61,941 bases of DNA from Spirochaetales bacterium UBA6872 (GCA_002452215.1 DKCO01000045.1:1-61941); one strand, 5' to 3'; shown: positions 26,186 through 34,306, counted from the first letter of the stretch. Numbers and translations are program-made. Notes: generated by a model from the letters alone, not told the origin.

Positions 26186-26204
26186 GGGGAGGAAAATCCT
26201 CCCC
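26186..26204 (-). promoter_or_regulatory. Intra-operon RNA hairpin after the binding-protein gene
   Basis: Perfect 8-bp stem (GGGGAGGA with TCCTCCCC) and a three-base loop in the 65-base gap between the binding protein and the ATPase. Only four T follow on the minus strand, so it is a weak terminator or a stabilising 3' structure. Such hairpins let the binding protein be made in excess of the membrane subunits. Confidence 0.7.
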
Positions 26205-26223
26205 AAGGTTTTTGATGTTGTCT

Positions 26224-27456
26224 TTACTTTATTGTGAAGTACTTCTCTGGAATTTCGATATCAGCATTTCCCATGAAGCCTCTTCCGCCCATTATATAAG
26301 TATCCTGGTAGATAAGGACGTGGTTAGGAGCCGATACGCCTGTGTTTACATCTGTGTAGAATGAACCGTTCCACTTTGCGCCTGGTGTATATTTGCCATA
26401 TGCCTTCATCAAATCAGAGAGCTTTAGTAGCTCTGACTCTCCATTAAGGACGTTTATAGCATGCTGGCCAAGGCCTGCTGATGTGGTATAGCCATAGCTG
26501 TATGCCCATGTGCCAAAGCGGTTTGCTCCGCCTTTTGCAACAATTGCTTGCTCGACTTTTGCAAGAATAGCTTGGAAGTCACCAGCTTCTTGTGACAAAT
26601 CAAGGCCGAGAGCGCCAGGATAACCCATCAAAGGAGAAGGAAGATCTGCTTCGATGAAGTATCCACCGTATGTGAGGAGCTGTCTTAAGAGAGGCTCTGT
26701 ATGAGCATCATTTGTACAGAAATATGCTGTGTTCTGTCCATATTGCTCAACCCATGCTGGGACCTTCTCCAGAATATATTGCTGTGCACCTGCAACTCCG
26801 ACATCAGATGTAGGATCTGGAGCTGTCTCAAGTACAAACTTCATTCCGAAGTCTTTGCAAGCTTCTTGCATGATTGCAGCTCTTCTTGAGATTGTCTCAT
26901 ATGACATATGACGAGGGAATGAGATGTGTACGAAAGTGTCGCATCCTAGCTCATGAGCTGTCCTGATGATAAGATATCCTCTTGCGACGAAGTCATTGTT
27001 TACAGCAAGATCTGCAGCTGTCTGGATTACGCCTGGATCCTCATGTGCCTCTCCGGCAAGTGTGATGATATCAGGGCGAGCTTCCTTGATCTGGCGGAAA
27101 GCCTCAGTTGTTCCAGGAACAGCTTGGTTTACGATAACAGCCTTCATCAACGGATCATTTGCAAGTCCTGCAATTACAGCAATTGTTGTCTCAGCCTCTT
27201 CCATGAAGTTGTCTGGATATGTGACATGTTGTATGATTCCACCATCTGCAACAGAACCGTACTCAGCAATCAATGCCTCAGCACCTCTGAGATCATCCTC
27301 TGATTGTGATACTGTTCCTGTGACGATGCCTATGTGGTATGCCGAAGTCTTCTCTGCTGACTGTGTTGTAGCATTAGCGCTTTCCTTGCTTCCATTAGCA
27401 AATACCAATGAGCTTATGGCAAGCAAAACCAATAAGGTTACCATGATTTTTTTCAT
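26224..27456 (-). CDS. DUF3798 (BMP-like) substrate-binding protein
   Basis: 410 residues. The start MKKIMVTLLVLLAISSLVFANGS is a signal peptide (cleavage after VFA); there is no lipobox cysteine, so it is a periplasmic protein unless anchored otherwise. The mature part reads YHIGIVTGTVSQSEDDLRGAE, then GIIQHVTYPDNF, MKAVIVNQAVPGTTEAFRQI and YFCTNDAHTEPLLRQL, matching DUF3798, a relative of BMP/periplasmic-binding fold lipoproteins. It is the receptor of the ABC importer encoded downstream. GGGAGG precedes the ATG at 27456 by about 11 bases; a GTG at 27465 is also in frame. Confidence 0.88.
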   Translation of the reverse strand: MKKIMVTLLVLLAISSLVFANGSKESANATTQSAEKTSAYHIGIVTGTVSQSEDDLRGAEALIAEYGSVADGGIIQHVTYPDNFMEEAETTIAVIAGLANDPLMKAVIVNQAVPGTTEAFRQIKEARPDIITLAGEAHEDPGVIQTAADLAVNNDFVARGYLIIRTAHELGCDTFVHISFPRHMSYETISRRAAIMQEACKDFGMKFVLETAPDPTSDVGVAGAQQYILEKVPAWVEQYGQNTAYFCTNDAHTEPLLRQLLTYGGYFIEADLPSPLMGYPGALGLDLSQEAGDFQAILAKVEQAIVAKGGANRFGTWAYSYGYTTSAGLGQHAINVLNGESELLKLSDLMKAYGKYTPGAKWNGSFYTDVNTGVSAPNHVLIYQDTYIMGGRGFMGNADIEIPEKYFTIK

Positions 27457-27493
27457 TTTAACCACTGCCTCCCTAATTCAAAATATGTTTAAG

Positions 27494-27521
27494 CCTATAC
27501 CGCAAAGTGTATTTAAATCAA
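27494..27521 (-). promoter_or_regulatory. Candidate promoter of the DUF3798 ABC operon
   Basis: Minus strand: TTGATT (27516-27521), 16-base spacer, TATAGG (27494-27499), about 38 bases upstream of the ATG. The divergent gap 27457-27687 should also hold the promoter for the AEC gene, which I could not place. Confidence 0.4.
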
Positions 27522-27687
27522 TAGTAAAATTCTTTTCTTTGCATTTTTTGAATATTTATTCGAGTTCCATTCAAAAATCGAAGTTGTTAGGTATCTATGC
27601 AAACTTTATAATCCTTGATTGTAGCATCAACTTGATTTTATTTTCATTTTTGTCGAATATTTCCTTGAAAATTGATGTAAGGTTAAA

Positions 27688-28596
27688 ATGAGTACTATTA
27701 TTATTACAGCGGTTTCTTATTTGTTGATGATTTCCTTAGGATATCTTTTCAAGTGCCTTGGGCTTGTAAGAGAGGAGGATGGCAAGGCCCTTGCCCAGCT
27801 TGTGATGAAGCTTACGCTGCCAGCTGCGATTGTCGCATCGTTTGCAACATTCAAGGTCGATTTCTCTCTGTTCATCATAATCCTTTTCGGATTCATGGGA
27901 AATGTCATACATGTGTCTGCGGGCTACTTTATATCAAGGAAGATGAATCGCAAGGAAAAGGTGTTCTACATAGCGGATGCAGGATACAATATAGGCAATT
28001 TCACGCTCCCTTTCACATCTTCCTTCTCCGGCCCCTTGGGCACAATTGCTACGAGTCTTTATGATTGTGGAAATGCCATAATGTTGCTGGGTTTTAACTA
28101 TACTATTGCTGAGACAGCAGCAAATGGCAAAAGAACGAGAATGAGTATTGGCAAGATAGTGAAGACATTCCTTTCGGTTCCAGCGTTTGATGCATACCTA
28201 TTGATGATGGCTATTGTTCTCCCGGGAGGCAGTGTCCCGTCCTTTGTTATCTTGATTGCACAGGAAATTGCAAAGGCGAACGGCCCTATGGCTATGTTCA
28301 TGATTGGTATAATGCTTAAAATAAGCTTCTCGAGGAAATACTTGAAAGGCGCTGCAATAATAATGGGTATAAGATGTCTGGTGGCAATTGTATTTTCTTT
28401 TATACTGGCCTCCATTGACTTCCTGCCACTGGAAGCGAGAAAGTCAGCTATAATCGTCTCATGGTCGCCGATTGCGTCAGCATCTCCTGCTTATGTTGCA
28501 CTTTTAAATGGCGACGAGGAACTCGCATCTTTTGTGAACACAGTCTCGATAATCTTTTCCATTATATTGATTCCTGTATTGGCGATTGTCTTGTAA
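27688..28596 (+). CDS. AEC-family transporter
   Basis: 302 residues with ten hydrophobic segments in the auxin-efflux-carrier fold. The pattern GYLFKCLGLVREEDGKALAQ near the N-terminus, LTLPAAIVASF near 43 and the half-repeat GNFTLPF near 104 is typical. Family members export or exchange carboxylates or amino acids, e.g. malate; the substrate here is unknown. AAGG lies six bases before the ATG. It is divergent from the DUF3798 binding protein, which may hint at a shared regulator, but that is speculative. Confidence 0.85.
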   Translation: MSTIIITAVSYLLMISLGYLFKCLGLVREEDGKALAQLVMKLTLPAAIVASFATFKVDFSLFIIILFGFMGNVIHVSAGYFISRKMNRKEKVFYIADAGYNIGNFTLPFTSSFSGPLGTIATSLYDCGNAIMLLGFNYTIAETAANGKRTRMSIGKIVKTFLSVPAFDAYLLMMAIVLPGGSVPSFVILIAQEIAKANGPMAMFMIGIMLKISFSRKYLKGAAIIMGIRCLVAIVFSFILASIDFLPLEARKSAIIVSWSPIASASPAYVALLNGDEELASFVNTVSIIFSIILIPVLAIVL

Positions 28597-28640
28597 GTGA
28601 TTATCTTCCAGTAAATGTATTTTGATTTGGGGAGGATCAT

Positions 28641-29000
28641 ATGGCTGGATTTTACAAATGCCCGGAGTGTGGCACAGTTGTTTATGTTTTGTCAGGCGAT
28701 GGCTCGAAGTTGCCACTAAAGAATCTTGTTGCGAATTCAATTGATGCATCGAAGGAAAAGCATGTCCCATTTGTCACGGTTGAAGAGAACAAGATAAAAG
28801 TTCAAGTGGGTGAGGTTTTGCATCCTATGCTTGCTGAGCACTATATAGAATGGATTGCAGCAGAGGGCGATGATGGAATGAAGATTTCCTATTTGAAACC
28901 AGGAGAGAGGCCAGAAGCAACATTTTGCAATAAGAACAACTGGATCAAGAGAGTATATGCATATTGCAATCTTCATGGGCTTTGGGTCAAAGAGCTTTGA
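28641..29000 (+). CDS. Superoxide reductase with degenerate desulforedoxin domain
   Basis: 119 residues, desulfoferrodoxin family. The catalytic iron site is intact: histidines in EKHVPF, HPMLAEHYIEW (two) and the C-terminal YCNLHGLW (Cys plus His), about residues 40-117. The N-terminal desulforedoxin part keeps CPEC (residues 7-10) but the usual second CC pair is replaced by the segment KLPLKNL, so the structural FeS4 centre cannot form as normal. Treponema pallidum superoxide reductase has a comparable loss. The enzyme reduces superoxide to peroxide in the cytosol of anaerobes. GGGGAGG precedes the ATG. It probably works with the flavodiiron protein at 44 kb. Confidence 0.93.
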   Translation: MAGFYKCPECGTVVYVLSGDGSKLPLKNLVANSIDASKEKHVPFVTVEENKIKVQVGEVLHPMLAEHYIEWIAAEGDDGMKISYLKPGERPEATFCNKNNWIKRVYAYCNLHGLWVKEL

Positions 29001-29025
29001 TGCATAGCAATTTGATTCAACACAT

Positions 29026-29054
29026 TTGATTTCGGATGGATTTACATCTAATAT
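29026..29054 (+). promoter_or_regulatory. Leaderless promoter of the lipoprotein gene
   Basis: TTGATT (29026-29031), 17-base spacer, TAATAT (29049-29054), six bases (TGTAGT), GTG at 29061. No Shine-Dalgarno sequence. Confidence 0.6.
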
Positions 29055-29060
29055 TGTAGT

Positions 29061-29759
29061 GTGTTGAAGCGTAATTGGTTTTTATTGGCGTTTATCTTAG
29101 TCGTTCTCTTTTTTTCATGCCAGAGCAACAAGGCTAATTTAAATGATAGTGAGCATAGAGAAAGAGCATCAGAGGCAATAAGGCAACTTGGAATCGACAT
29201 GCTTTCAGATTTGGATGTTGCTGTTCCTTCTAGTGCTCTTTCATCCTCGATTCCTCAAAGCTACAAAATATATAAGCAATATGTACCTCTTTATGATGAG
29301 TATGAAAGTAGCTATCTTGATGGGGTTGCTGATGTAGTTAGGACTCTTATTCCGTCTTTATATGATTATATTGAGCAAGAGATAAATAGCCTTTCCGAAA
29401 ATGGAGAGGATTTTATCTATGATGATACATCTGTGACTCAAGCACTTAGAAGTGATACAAGGAATCATTTGATCGATTTAATGATTGATGTACTTTCAGG
29501 TAAAGGTGCGGAGCTTGATGATGTTTTTGCCCCTTCACTGAAGGAGTTCATGTCAACTAGGAGCGCTTTTTTGAATCTTTCGGCAATTGAGATCAAAGAG
29601 GAATTGCCAATACCGGATCAGATTGGTATCGACTCGATTGCAACAGCTTCCGTTGATGCCCTTTTCGATTCCCTTGCGCAATCTGAGCGTATTTTGAAAA
29701 ACAGGATTATCGATCGCTCGTCGGACTCTGTCTATTCGATTTTCTGGGAGGTCAGGTAA
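29061..29759 (+). CDS. Lipoprotein of unknown function
   Basis: 232 residues. The N-terminus (MLKRNWFLLAFILVVLFFSC) is a signal peptide with a lipobox ending at cysteine 20. The mature part is helical and acidic, with no motif I recognise; the spacing of conserved-looking LIDLMIDVL and EFMSTRSAF segments suggests one alpha-helical domain. The GTG start is supported by the promoter whose -10 box ends six bases upstream. The stop TAATG overlaps the ATG of rarA, so the lipoprotein and the recombination gene are translated in series, although their jobs look unrelated. Confidence 0.75.
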   Translation: MLKRNWFLLAFILVVLFFSCQSNKANLNDSEHRERASEAIRQLGIDMLSDLDVAVPSSALSSSIPQSYKIYKQYVPLYDEYESSYLDGVADVVRTLIPSLYDYIEQEINSLSENGEDFIYDDTSVTQALRSDTRNHLIDLMIDVLSGKGAELDDVFAPSLKEFMSTRSAFLNLSAIEIKEELPIPDQIGIDSIATASVDALFDSLAQSERILKNRIIDRSSDSVYSIFWEVR

Positions 29760-31957
29760 TGAGTGACCTTTTTTATTCTTCTTCAAACTCAAACGAACCT
29801 CTTGCGGCAAGAATGAGGCCTCGAAATCTGTCTGAGTATATTGGCCAGGATCATATTCTAGGAAAGGGAAGGCTCTTAAGGAGAGCAATCCAAGCAGATC
29901 AGCTTTCATCTGTAATCTTCTATGGTCCGCCTGGAACCGGAAAAACTACTCTTGCAAGAGTGATTGCGAATACTACCAAAAGCCATTTTACTTCATTGAA
30001 TGCTGTGCTATCCGGTGTAAAGGAGCTTCGTACTGAAATCGATGAAGCTAGAGAAAGACTAGCTCATTTTGGTATTAGAACCATATTGTTTGTTGATGAA
30101 GTGCATAGATGGAATAAAAGCCAGCAAGATGCACTCTTGCCATGGGTTGAAAATGGTACATTCATACTGATTGGAGCAACTACTGAAAACCCATATTTTG
30201 AAGTTAATGCTGCATTGGTATCGCGCTCTAGGATATTCCAACTCAAAAAGCTATCAGATGATGACTTGTTTAAAATAGCTCATCAAGCTCTAAGCGATAA
30301 GGAGCGGGGCTATGGCAAGTACAGGGTCGTCTTTGAAGATGGTGCACTTGAGCATCTTGTCAATGTTGCATCCGGAGATGCAAGATCGCTTTTGAATGCA
30401 CTGGAGCTTGCTGTCGAGACCACTCCTGATTTTTTCCCACCGGAAGAGGGATGTGAGATATTCATATCAAAAGAGACAGCAGAGGAGTCTATTCAGAAGA
30501 AGGCTGTTCTCTATGACAAGGAAGGTGATTACCACTTTGATGTTATTTCTGCTTTCATAAAATCACTTCGTGGCTCGGATCCTGATGCATCTCTATATTG
30601 GCTTGCCAGAATGGTTTTTGCTGGAGAGGATCCTCGTTTTATATTCCGAAGAATGTTGATTCTAGCTTGTGAGGATGTCGGGCTTGCTGATCCTAATGCC
30701 ATAACAGTTGTAGAGGCAGATGCATCAGCTTTTGACCGCATTGGTCTTCCAGAGGGTAGATTCCATCTTGCACATGCAGCTCTATATCTTGCTACTTGCC
30801 CCAAAAGCAATAGTACGCTTGCTTTCTTTGACGCTCTTAAGGATGTTGAGAACGAGAAGTCAGAGGAAGTTCCTAATCATTTAAGGGATGCATCCCGTGA
30901 TCAAAAAGGATTTGGTCATGGGCAAGGTTATATGTATCCTCATTCATACAAGGACCATTGGGTTGCCCAGCAATATCTTCCATCTGCTTTGCAAGGCAAA
31001 GTCTACTACAAACCTTCAGATATGGGATATGAGGCCGAGATTAAAGAAGAAGTGACACTCAAGAGAGAAGCGCAACTGGAGGCTGTTACAGAGGATCTGT
31101 TTCAAGAGAACTTGACATTTTCTCCTGGCGATAGCACCAGAGCAAAATGGGCTGAGCGTGCGATGTCTACAAGATCGGGGATGCTATTGAGACTTGTCAA
31201 GGAGCTTTATGATGACGTTTCAATCATGCGCTATCAAAATGTTCTTGTTCTTAATGCATCTCATGGTCTTCTCCTTTGGCCCTTGATGAAGATGAATCCA
31301 GAAGGCTCTTCTTTCGCACAGGTAAGGACGATAAGGGAAAAGGAGGTTATTGAGCATTTTTCATCGGAGCTGGAGGAGCTGTTGCGTCCAACTGTTATTG
31401 TCGCAACTAGCAAAGATGCCCTTTTGAATCTAGAGGAGGGGATGAAGTTTGGTGTAATTGCTGCCAGGAATATCCTCTCCAGGCTGGATGATGACAAAAT
31501 TTTGCTTTCATATATGAAAAATGCTCTGGATGAAGGTGGTTACATTAGGCTGATCGAGGCAATACCATCACTTTCATCTCGCCTGTCCGATTTTTCATCA
31601 GAGAAGTTGAGAAACAATTTGCTAAACGCAGAAAGAAAAATATATAGCAATGGAAACAAACTTACAAATTGGGGAAAGAAAGAGCTTGAAAAGGAAGTGA
31701 AAGCATATTTCCCAGATGCAAAGATCTCATACTCGTATGAGAAAGAGGAGAGGAAATTATCAAGCGAGAACTTATCTTCCTGGTACGATAATTCTTATTT
31801 CGATTCTGGAGTTGACAAAGAAAGCTTCATAGCTGATTTCTCTGACAAGAGTTTTGTTTGGACCAATGTTATTGCAATCATCAAAAGTGGTTTTTCCAGT
31901 ATAGAAAGAGCAAAGGTGCAAGATGATTGGAAGGAAGTTGTCGATAAAACACACTAG
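29759..31957 (+). CDS. rarA: RarA/MgsA recombination ATPase fused to a C-terminal domain
   Basis: 732 residues. Residues 1-430 are a complete RarA: ARMRPRNLSEYIGQDH at the N-terminus, Walker A GPPGTGKTT near 59, Walker B ILFVDEVHRWNKSQQD near 110, sensor 1 GATTENPYFEVNAAL and the RarA C-terminal segment GYMYPHSYKDHW near 406. Residues 450-732 form an extra domain with a methyltransferase-like pattern (VLVLNASHGLLLWPL near 500, then IREKE and VIVATSKDALLN), as seen in annotated RarA fusion proteins of cyanobacteria and others. RarA acts at stalled replication forks. Role of the fused domain is unknown. Confidence 0.9.
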   Translation: MSDLFYSSSNSNEPLAARMRPRNLSEYIGQDHILGKGRLLRRAIQADQLSSVIFYGPPGTGKTTLARVIANTTKSHFTSLNAVLSGVKELRTEIDEARERLAHFGIRTILFVDEVHRWNKSQQDALLPWVENGTFILIGATTENPYFEVNAALVSRSRIFQLKKLSDDDLFKIAHQALSDKERGYGKYRVVFEDGALEHLVNVASGDARSLLNALELAVETTPDFFPPEEGCEIFISKETAEESIQKKAVLYDKEGDYHFDVISAFIKSLRGSDPDASLYWLARMVFAGEDPRFIFRRMLILACEDVGLADPNAITVVEADASAFDRIGLPEGRFHLAHAALYLATCPKSNSTLAFFDALKDVENEKSEEVPNHLRDASRDQKGFGHGQGYMYPHSYKDHWVAQQYLPSALQGKVYYKPSDMGYEAEIKEEVTLKREAQLEAVTEDLFQENLTFSPGDSTRAKWAERAMSTRSGMLLRLVKELYDDVSIMRYQNVLVLNASHGLLLWPLMKMNPEGSSFAQVRTIREKEVIEHFSSELEELLRPTVIVATSKDALLNLEEGMKFGVIAARNILSRLDDDKILLSYMKNALDEGGYIRLIEAIPSLSSRLSDFSSEKLRNNLLNAERKIYSNGNKLTNWGKKELEKEVKAYFPDAKISYSYEKEERKLSSENLSSWYDNSYFDSGVDKESFIADFSDKSFVWTNVIAIIKSGFSSIERAKVQDDWKEVVDKTH

Positions 31958-32040
31958 AGACAATTGTCTAGATTGCAATGAATTGCTTTGGCTTATTCTT
32001 TGTTAATTCAAATATTTTAATTTTTTTATGCTAAAAGCTG

Positions 32041-32070
32041 TTGACAATTTTTCTTGTTTATTGATATAGT
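32041..32070 (+). promoter_or_regulatory. Promoter of the five-tRNA array
   Basis: Consensus TTGACA (32041-32046), 18-base spacer, TATAGT (32065-32070), 45 bases before the first tRNA. It is the best-matching promoter next to the array. Confidence 0.65.
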
Positions 32071-32114
32071 CTTGCATGTTGAAATTGCAGTGCAATCGCA
32101 ATGCTTTCCATAAT

Positions 32115-32187
32115 GGTGGAAGTAGTTCAGCGGTAGAGCGGCAGATTGTGGATCTGCTTGTCGAGGGTTCGATCCCCTTCTTCCACC
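32115..32187 (+). tRNA. tRNA-His(GUG)
   Basis: Acceptor GTGGAAG with CTTCCAC plus the extra G(-1) at 32115 facing discriminator C, the histidine identity feature. Anticodon loop TTGTGGA gives GUG. CCA not encoded. First gene of the array. Confidence 0.96.
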
Positions 32188-32210
32188 CTATCTTTCCCAT
32201 AAGGAGAGAA

Positions 32211-32286
32211 TGCGCTCTTAGCTCAATTGGATAGAGCGTCAGACTTCGAATCTGCAGGTTGCAAGTTCGAGTCTTGCAGGGCGCAG
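32211..32286 (+). tRNA. tRNA-Arg(UCG)
   Basis: Acceptor TGCGCTC with GGGCGCA, discriminator G. Anticodon stem is TCAGA/TCTGC with one mismatch at its outer end; the loop CTTCGAA gives UCG. CCA not encoded. Confidence 0.93.
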
Positions 32287-32295
32287 CAATTTTGA

Positions 32296-32368
32296 GGGCC
32301 GCTAGCTCAGCTGGTAGAGCAACAGACTCTTAATCTGTGGGTCAAAGGTTCGATCCCTTTGCGGCTCA
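32296..32368 (+). tRNA. tRNA-Lys(CUU)
   Basis: Acceptor GGGCCGC with GCGGCTC (one G-U pair), discriminator A, anticodon stem ACAGA/TCTGT, loop CTCTTAA giving CUU. CCA not encoded. Confidence 0.95.
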
Positions 32369-32379
32369 TGAACCTAAAT

Positions 32380-32459
32380 GCGAGCGTGGTGAAATTGGTA
32401 TACACGCTAGACTTAGGATCTAGTGCCTTGGCGTGAGAGTTCGAGTCTCTCCGCTCGCA
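32380..32459 (+). tRNA. tRNA-Leu(UAG)
   Basis: Class II tRNA: acceptor GCGAGCG with CGCTCGC, discriminator A, anticodon stem CTAGA/TCTAG with loop CTTAGGA giving UAG, and a medium variable arm. CCA not encoded. Confidence 0.95.
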
Positions 32460-32463
32460 ATCC

Positions 32464-32487
32464 AGAACCTAAGGTTGTGTAGGTTCT
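32464..32487 (+). other. Hairpin between tRNA-Leu and tRNA-Gly
   Basis: Perfect 8-bp inverted repeat AGAACCTA / TAGGTTCT with an 8-base loop, filling the spacer between two tRNA genes. It could guide processing of the tRNA precursor or attenuate transcription. No T-run follows. Confidence 0.6.
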
Positions 32488-32490
32488 TAT

Positions 32491-32562
32491 GCGAAAGTAG
32501 CCTAGTGGTTAGGCACCACCTTGCCAAGGTGGTTCACACGGGTTCGATTCCCGCCTTTCGCT
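32491..32562 (+). tRNA. tRNA-Gly(GCC)
   Basis: Acceptor GCGAAAG with CTTTCGC, discriminator T, anticodon loop TTGCCAA giving GCC. CCA not encoded. Last gene of the array. Confidence 0.96.
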
Positions 32563-32567
32563 TTTTG

Positions 32568-32603
32568 AAATGCAACTTCTTATAGTGGAGGTTGCATTTT
32601 TTT
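32568..32603 (+). terminator. Terminator of the tRNA array
   Basis: Stem AAATGCAACTTC with GAGGTTGCATTT (one T-G pair), loop of about eight bases, running into seven or more T. Confidence 0.88.
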
Positions 32604-32646
32604 CTCTTATTTAAATAGATTCCATCAATCGATTGCTTTTTATGGG

Positions 32647-32675
32647 TTTCACAAAATGTCGAAAAGTCATAGATT
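32647..32675 (+). promoter_or_regulatory. Candidate leaderless promoter of the acetyltransferase gene
   Basis: TTTCAC (32647-32652), 17-base spacer, TAGATT (32670-32675), six bases, ATG at 32682. No Shine-Dalgarno sequence. Confidence 0.45.
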
Positions 32676-32681
32676 GTTGCT

Positions 32682-33233
32682 ATGATTATTCGAACTGTGA
32701 CAAAAGATGATGCTAGTGCAATTCTCGATATTTACTCATATTATATTCTGAACACAGCAATTACTTTTGAGTGGACTGTTCCTTCGATAAGCGAATTCAA
32801 AGAGAGAATAAGTGAAATATCATCAAACTATCCATATCTTGTCGCACAGGATGATGAATACAATATTATTGGTTATGCATATCTTTCCAGGTACAACAAG
32901 CGTGAGGCTTTCTCTTGGTGTGCTGAGCTATCTATCTATATTGATAAAAACAATAGATCAAAAGGGCTAGGCAGAATTCTATACAAAGCATTGGAAGAAG
33001 AAGCAAGAAAAAGGAGTTTATTGAAGATTCTTTCATGTATAGCTTATTCTGAAAATGATAGTGTTTACCTTCCAAGTGCGAGTATTCCTTTTCATGAAAG
33101 CATCGGTTTTGAAAAGTGCGGATTTGTCGAAAATGCTGGTTTTAAGTTTAGCAAGTGGTGGGATATTGTCTGGATGGAGAAGAATATAGGTAATTATTCC
33201 CAAAAACCAATGCCATATTTGAAACAAATATAG
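32682..33233 (+). CDS. GNAT N-acetyltransferase (phosphinothricin-like)
   Basis: 183 residues. The start MIIRTVTKDDASAILDIYSYYI resembles the Pat/YwnH subgroup of GNAT enzymes, which acetylate small amines such as phosphinothricin, methionine sulfoximine or related toxins. The acetyl-CoA motif A is NNRSKGLGRILYKAL near residue 87-101 (usual R/QxxGxG/A), and FHESIGFEKCGFVENAG follows near 140 as motif B. The true substrate is unknown. A -10 box ends six bases before the ATG, so the mRNA is predicted to be leaderless. Confidence 0.82.
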   Translation: MIIRTVTKDDASAILDIYSYYILNTAITFEWTVPSISEFKERISEISSNYPYLVAQDDEYNIIGYAYLSRYNKREAFSWCAELSIYIDKNNRSKGLGRILYKALEEEARKRSLLKILSCIAYSENDSVYLPSASIPFHESIGFEKCGFVENAGFKFSKWWDIVWMEKNIGNYSQKPMPYLKQI

Positions 33234-33264
33234 AGCTATTTGAAGATTAAGAGAGAATTAGAGA

Positions 33265-33534
33265 ATGTGCTATGAAAACATAATGAATATGTTTGAGCCT
33301 GAAATGGCTATAATTTCCTTGATTGCATCGCTTTTAGAAACTATGAGCATTGAAGAGCTTTCAGATTTATCTGAAATAAAGCCGGAAAGGATAAATAAAA
33401 TTCTTTCTTTGGAAGGAAATCCGACATTGGGAGAAATCAAGAATCTAGCTAGAGCAGGCAAAAAAAAGAGTCGAAATCGAATTTATACAGACTCAAGGCT
33501 GACTTCTTTTTCAAGAACCACAGCTGTCCCATAA
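33265..33534 (+). CDS. Small HTH-like protein, possibly truncated
   Basis: 89 residues. The section SIEELSDLSEIKPERINKIL then PTLGEIKNLARA has the spacing of an XRE-type helix-turn-helix (usual LAxxxGVSxxxIxxIExGxxxPTLxTLxKIA). The last 17 residues (TDSRLTSFSRTTAVP) are read antisense through the end of the convergent gene, so the original C-terminus was probably lost or extended. It could be an antitoxin-like regulator whose partner is gone. No strong Shine-Dalgarno sequence. Low confidence that it is functional. Confidence 0.4.
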   Translation: MCYENIMNMFEPEMAIISLIASLLETMSIEELSDLSEIKPERINKILSLEGNPTLGEIKNLARAGKKKSRNRIYTDSRLTSFSRTTAVP

Positions 33535-34055
33535 AACAGACAGCTATCTATGTAGTTTCCTTGCTGTATGATATGTAGATCAAGAATTGCATTTGCACCC
33601 ATGTCATATGCCCTCTTTGAAATGTGTTTTATGGAGTCAGTCATCCATTGATCATAGCTTGTCATCAAAATATCATCCTGCCTTGGATTCATATAGACAA
33701 AACCGATAGTCTTTTTTATTGTATAGCCTGCGCGTGATTGTAGAGTCCCTACATAAAACCCCTTTATGTTTTCATCAGCTTCATGCCTTTCCCGTTCTTT
33801 CAGAGCTTGCTCTTCAAAAGCATCCTCAAGGATTTTGTTTACATGCAAAAGATCCGAACGAGTCTTTTCTGAAATCCCATGCCTATTTAGCATGGAATCT
33901 ATGCCTTCAATCTTTGCTTTTATCGCCTCAGAGCTTAGAGACGAAAGGAAATCTGTGTCTGTAAGCTTATGACACTCGAAGCAAATTGTTTGGTTATAGA
34001 AGTTATAGCCTTCCATAAATGATATTTTCCTTCCACACACTGGGCAGTTAGCCAT
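33483..34055 (-). CDS. Zinc-ribbon protein with YbjQ-like domain
   Basis: 190 residues. The N-terminus has CPVCGR (4-9) and CFECHK (about 25-30), two CxxC pairs forming a zinc ribbon. A helical linker follows, then residues 105-185 resemble the YbjQ/UPF0145 fold (GYTIKKTIGFVYMNPRQDD, RAYDMGANAILDLHI and a C-terminal FYGTAVVL). YbjQ proteins are small pentameric or decameric proteins of unknown function. GAGG precedes the ATG. The two domains in one chain suggest a regulatory or scaffold role, but no function is assigned. Confidence 0.65.
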   Translation of the reverse strand: MANCPVCGRKISFMEGYNFYNQTICFECHKLTDTDFLSSLSSEAIKAKIEGIDSMLNRHGISEKTRSDLLHVNKILEDAFEEQALKERERHEADENIKGFYVGTLQSRAGYTIKKTIGFVYMNPRQDDILMTSYDQWMTDSIKHISKRAYDMGANAILDLHIIQQGNYIDSCLFYGTAVVLEKEVSLESV

Positions 34056-34167
34056 TTTGTATTCCTCGTTTTTTTATTGAACAACATTCGTCCTCAAGTA
34101 TACATCAAAAATTTTTTTATGACTTCTTTTCTCCTTATTGCTTTGGGAAAAATGCTGGAACATTCGA

Positions 34168-34185
34168 TAGATCTATTATGATCTA
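34168..34185. promoter_or_regulatory. Inverted repeat upstream of dat
   Basis: TAGATC-TATTAT-GATCTA, a perfect 6-bp inverted repeat with a 6-base centre, in the 318-base gap 34056-34373. A possible operator; it contains two GATC sites. Confidence 0.35.
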
Positions 34186-34306
34186 GCATGTTTTTCTGAT
34201 GTATATTATGGCAAATAGGCTTTCCAAATAAAATTTGCAATTAAAGGCTATCAATTAATTGAGAAAGTTGGTACTATCGATTCGCGGCTTTTGAAATCGC
34301 ACAAAC

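Noticed and set aside
26966..27691. Plus-strand ORF of 241 codons opposite the DUF3798 gene
   Set aside because: It is antisense to the binding protein and continues through its promoter region; no start signal.
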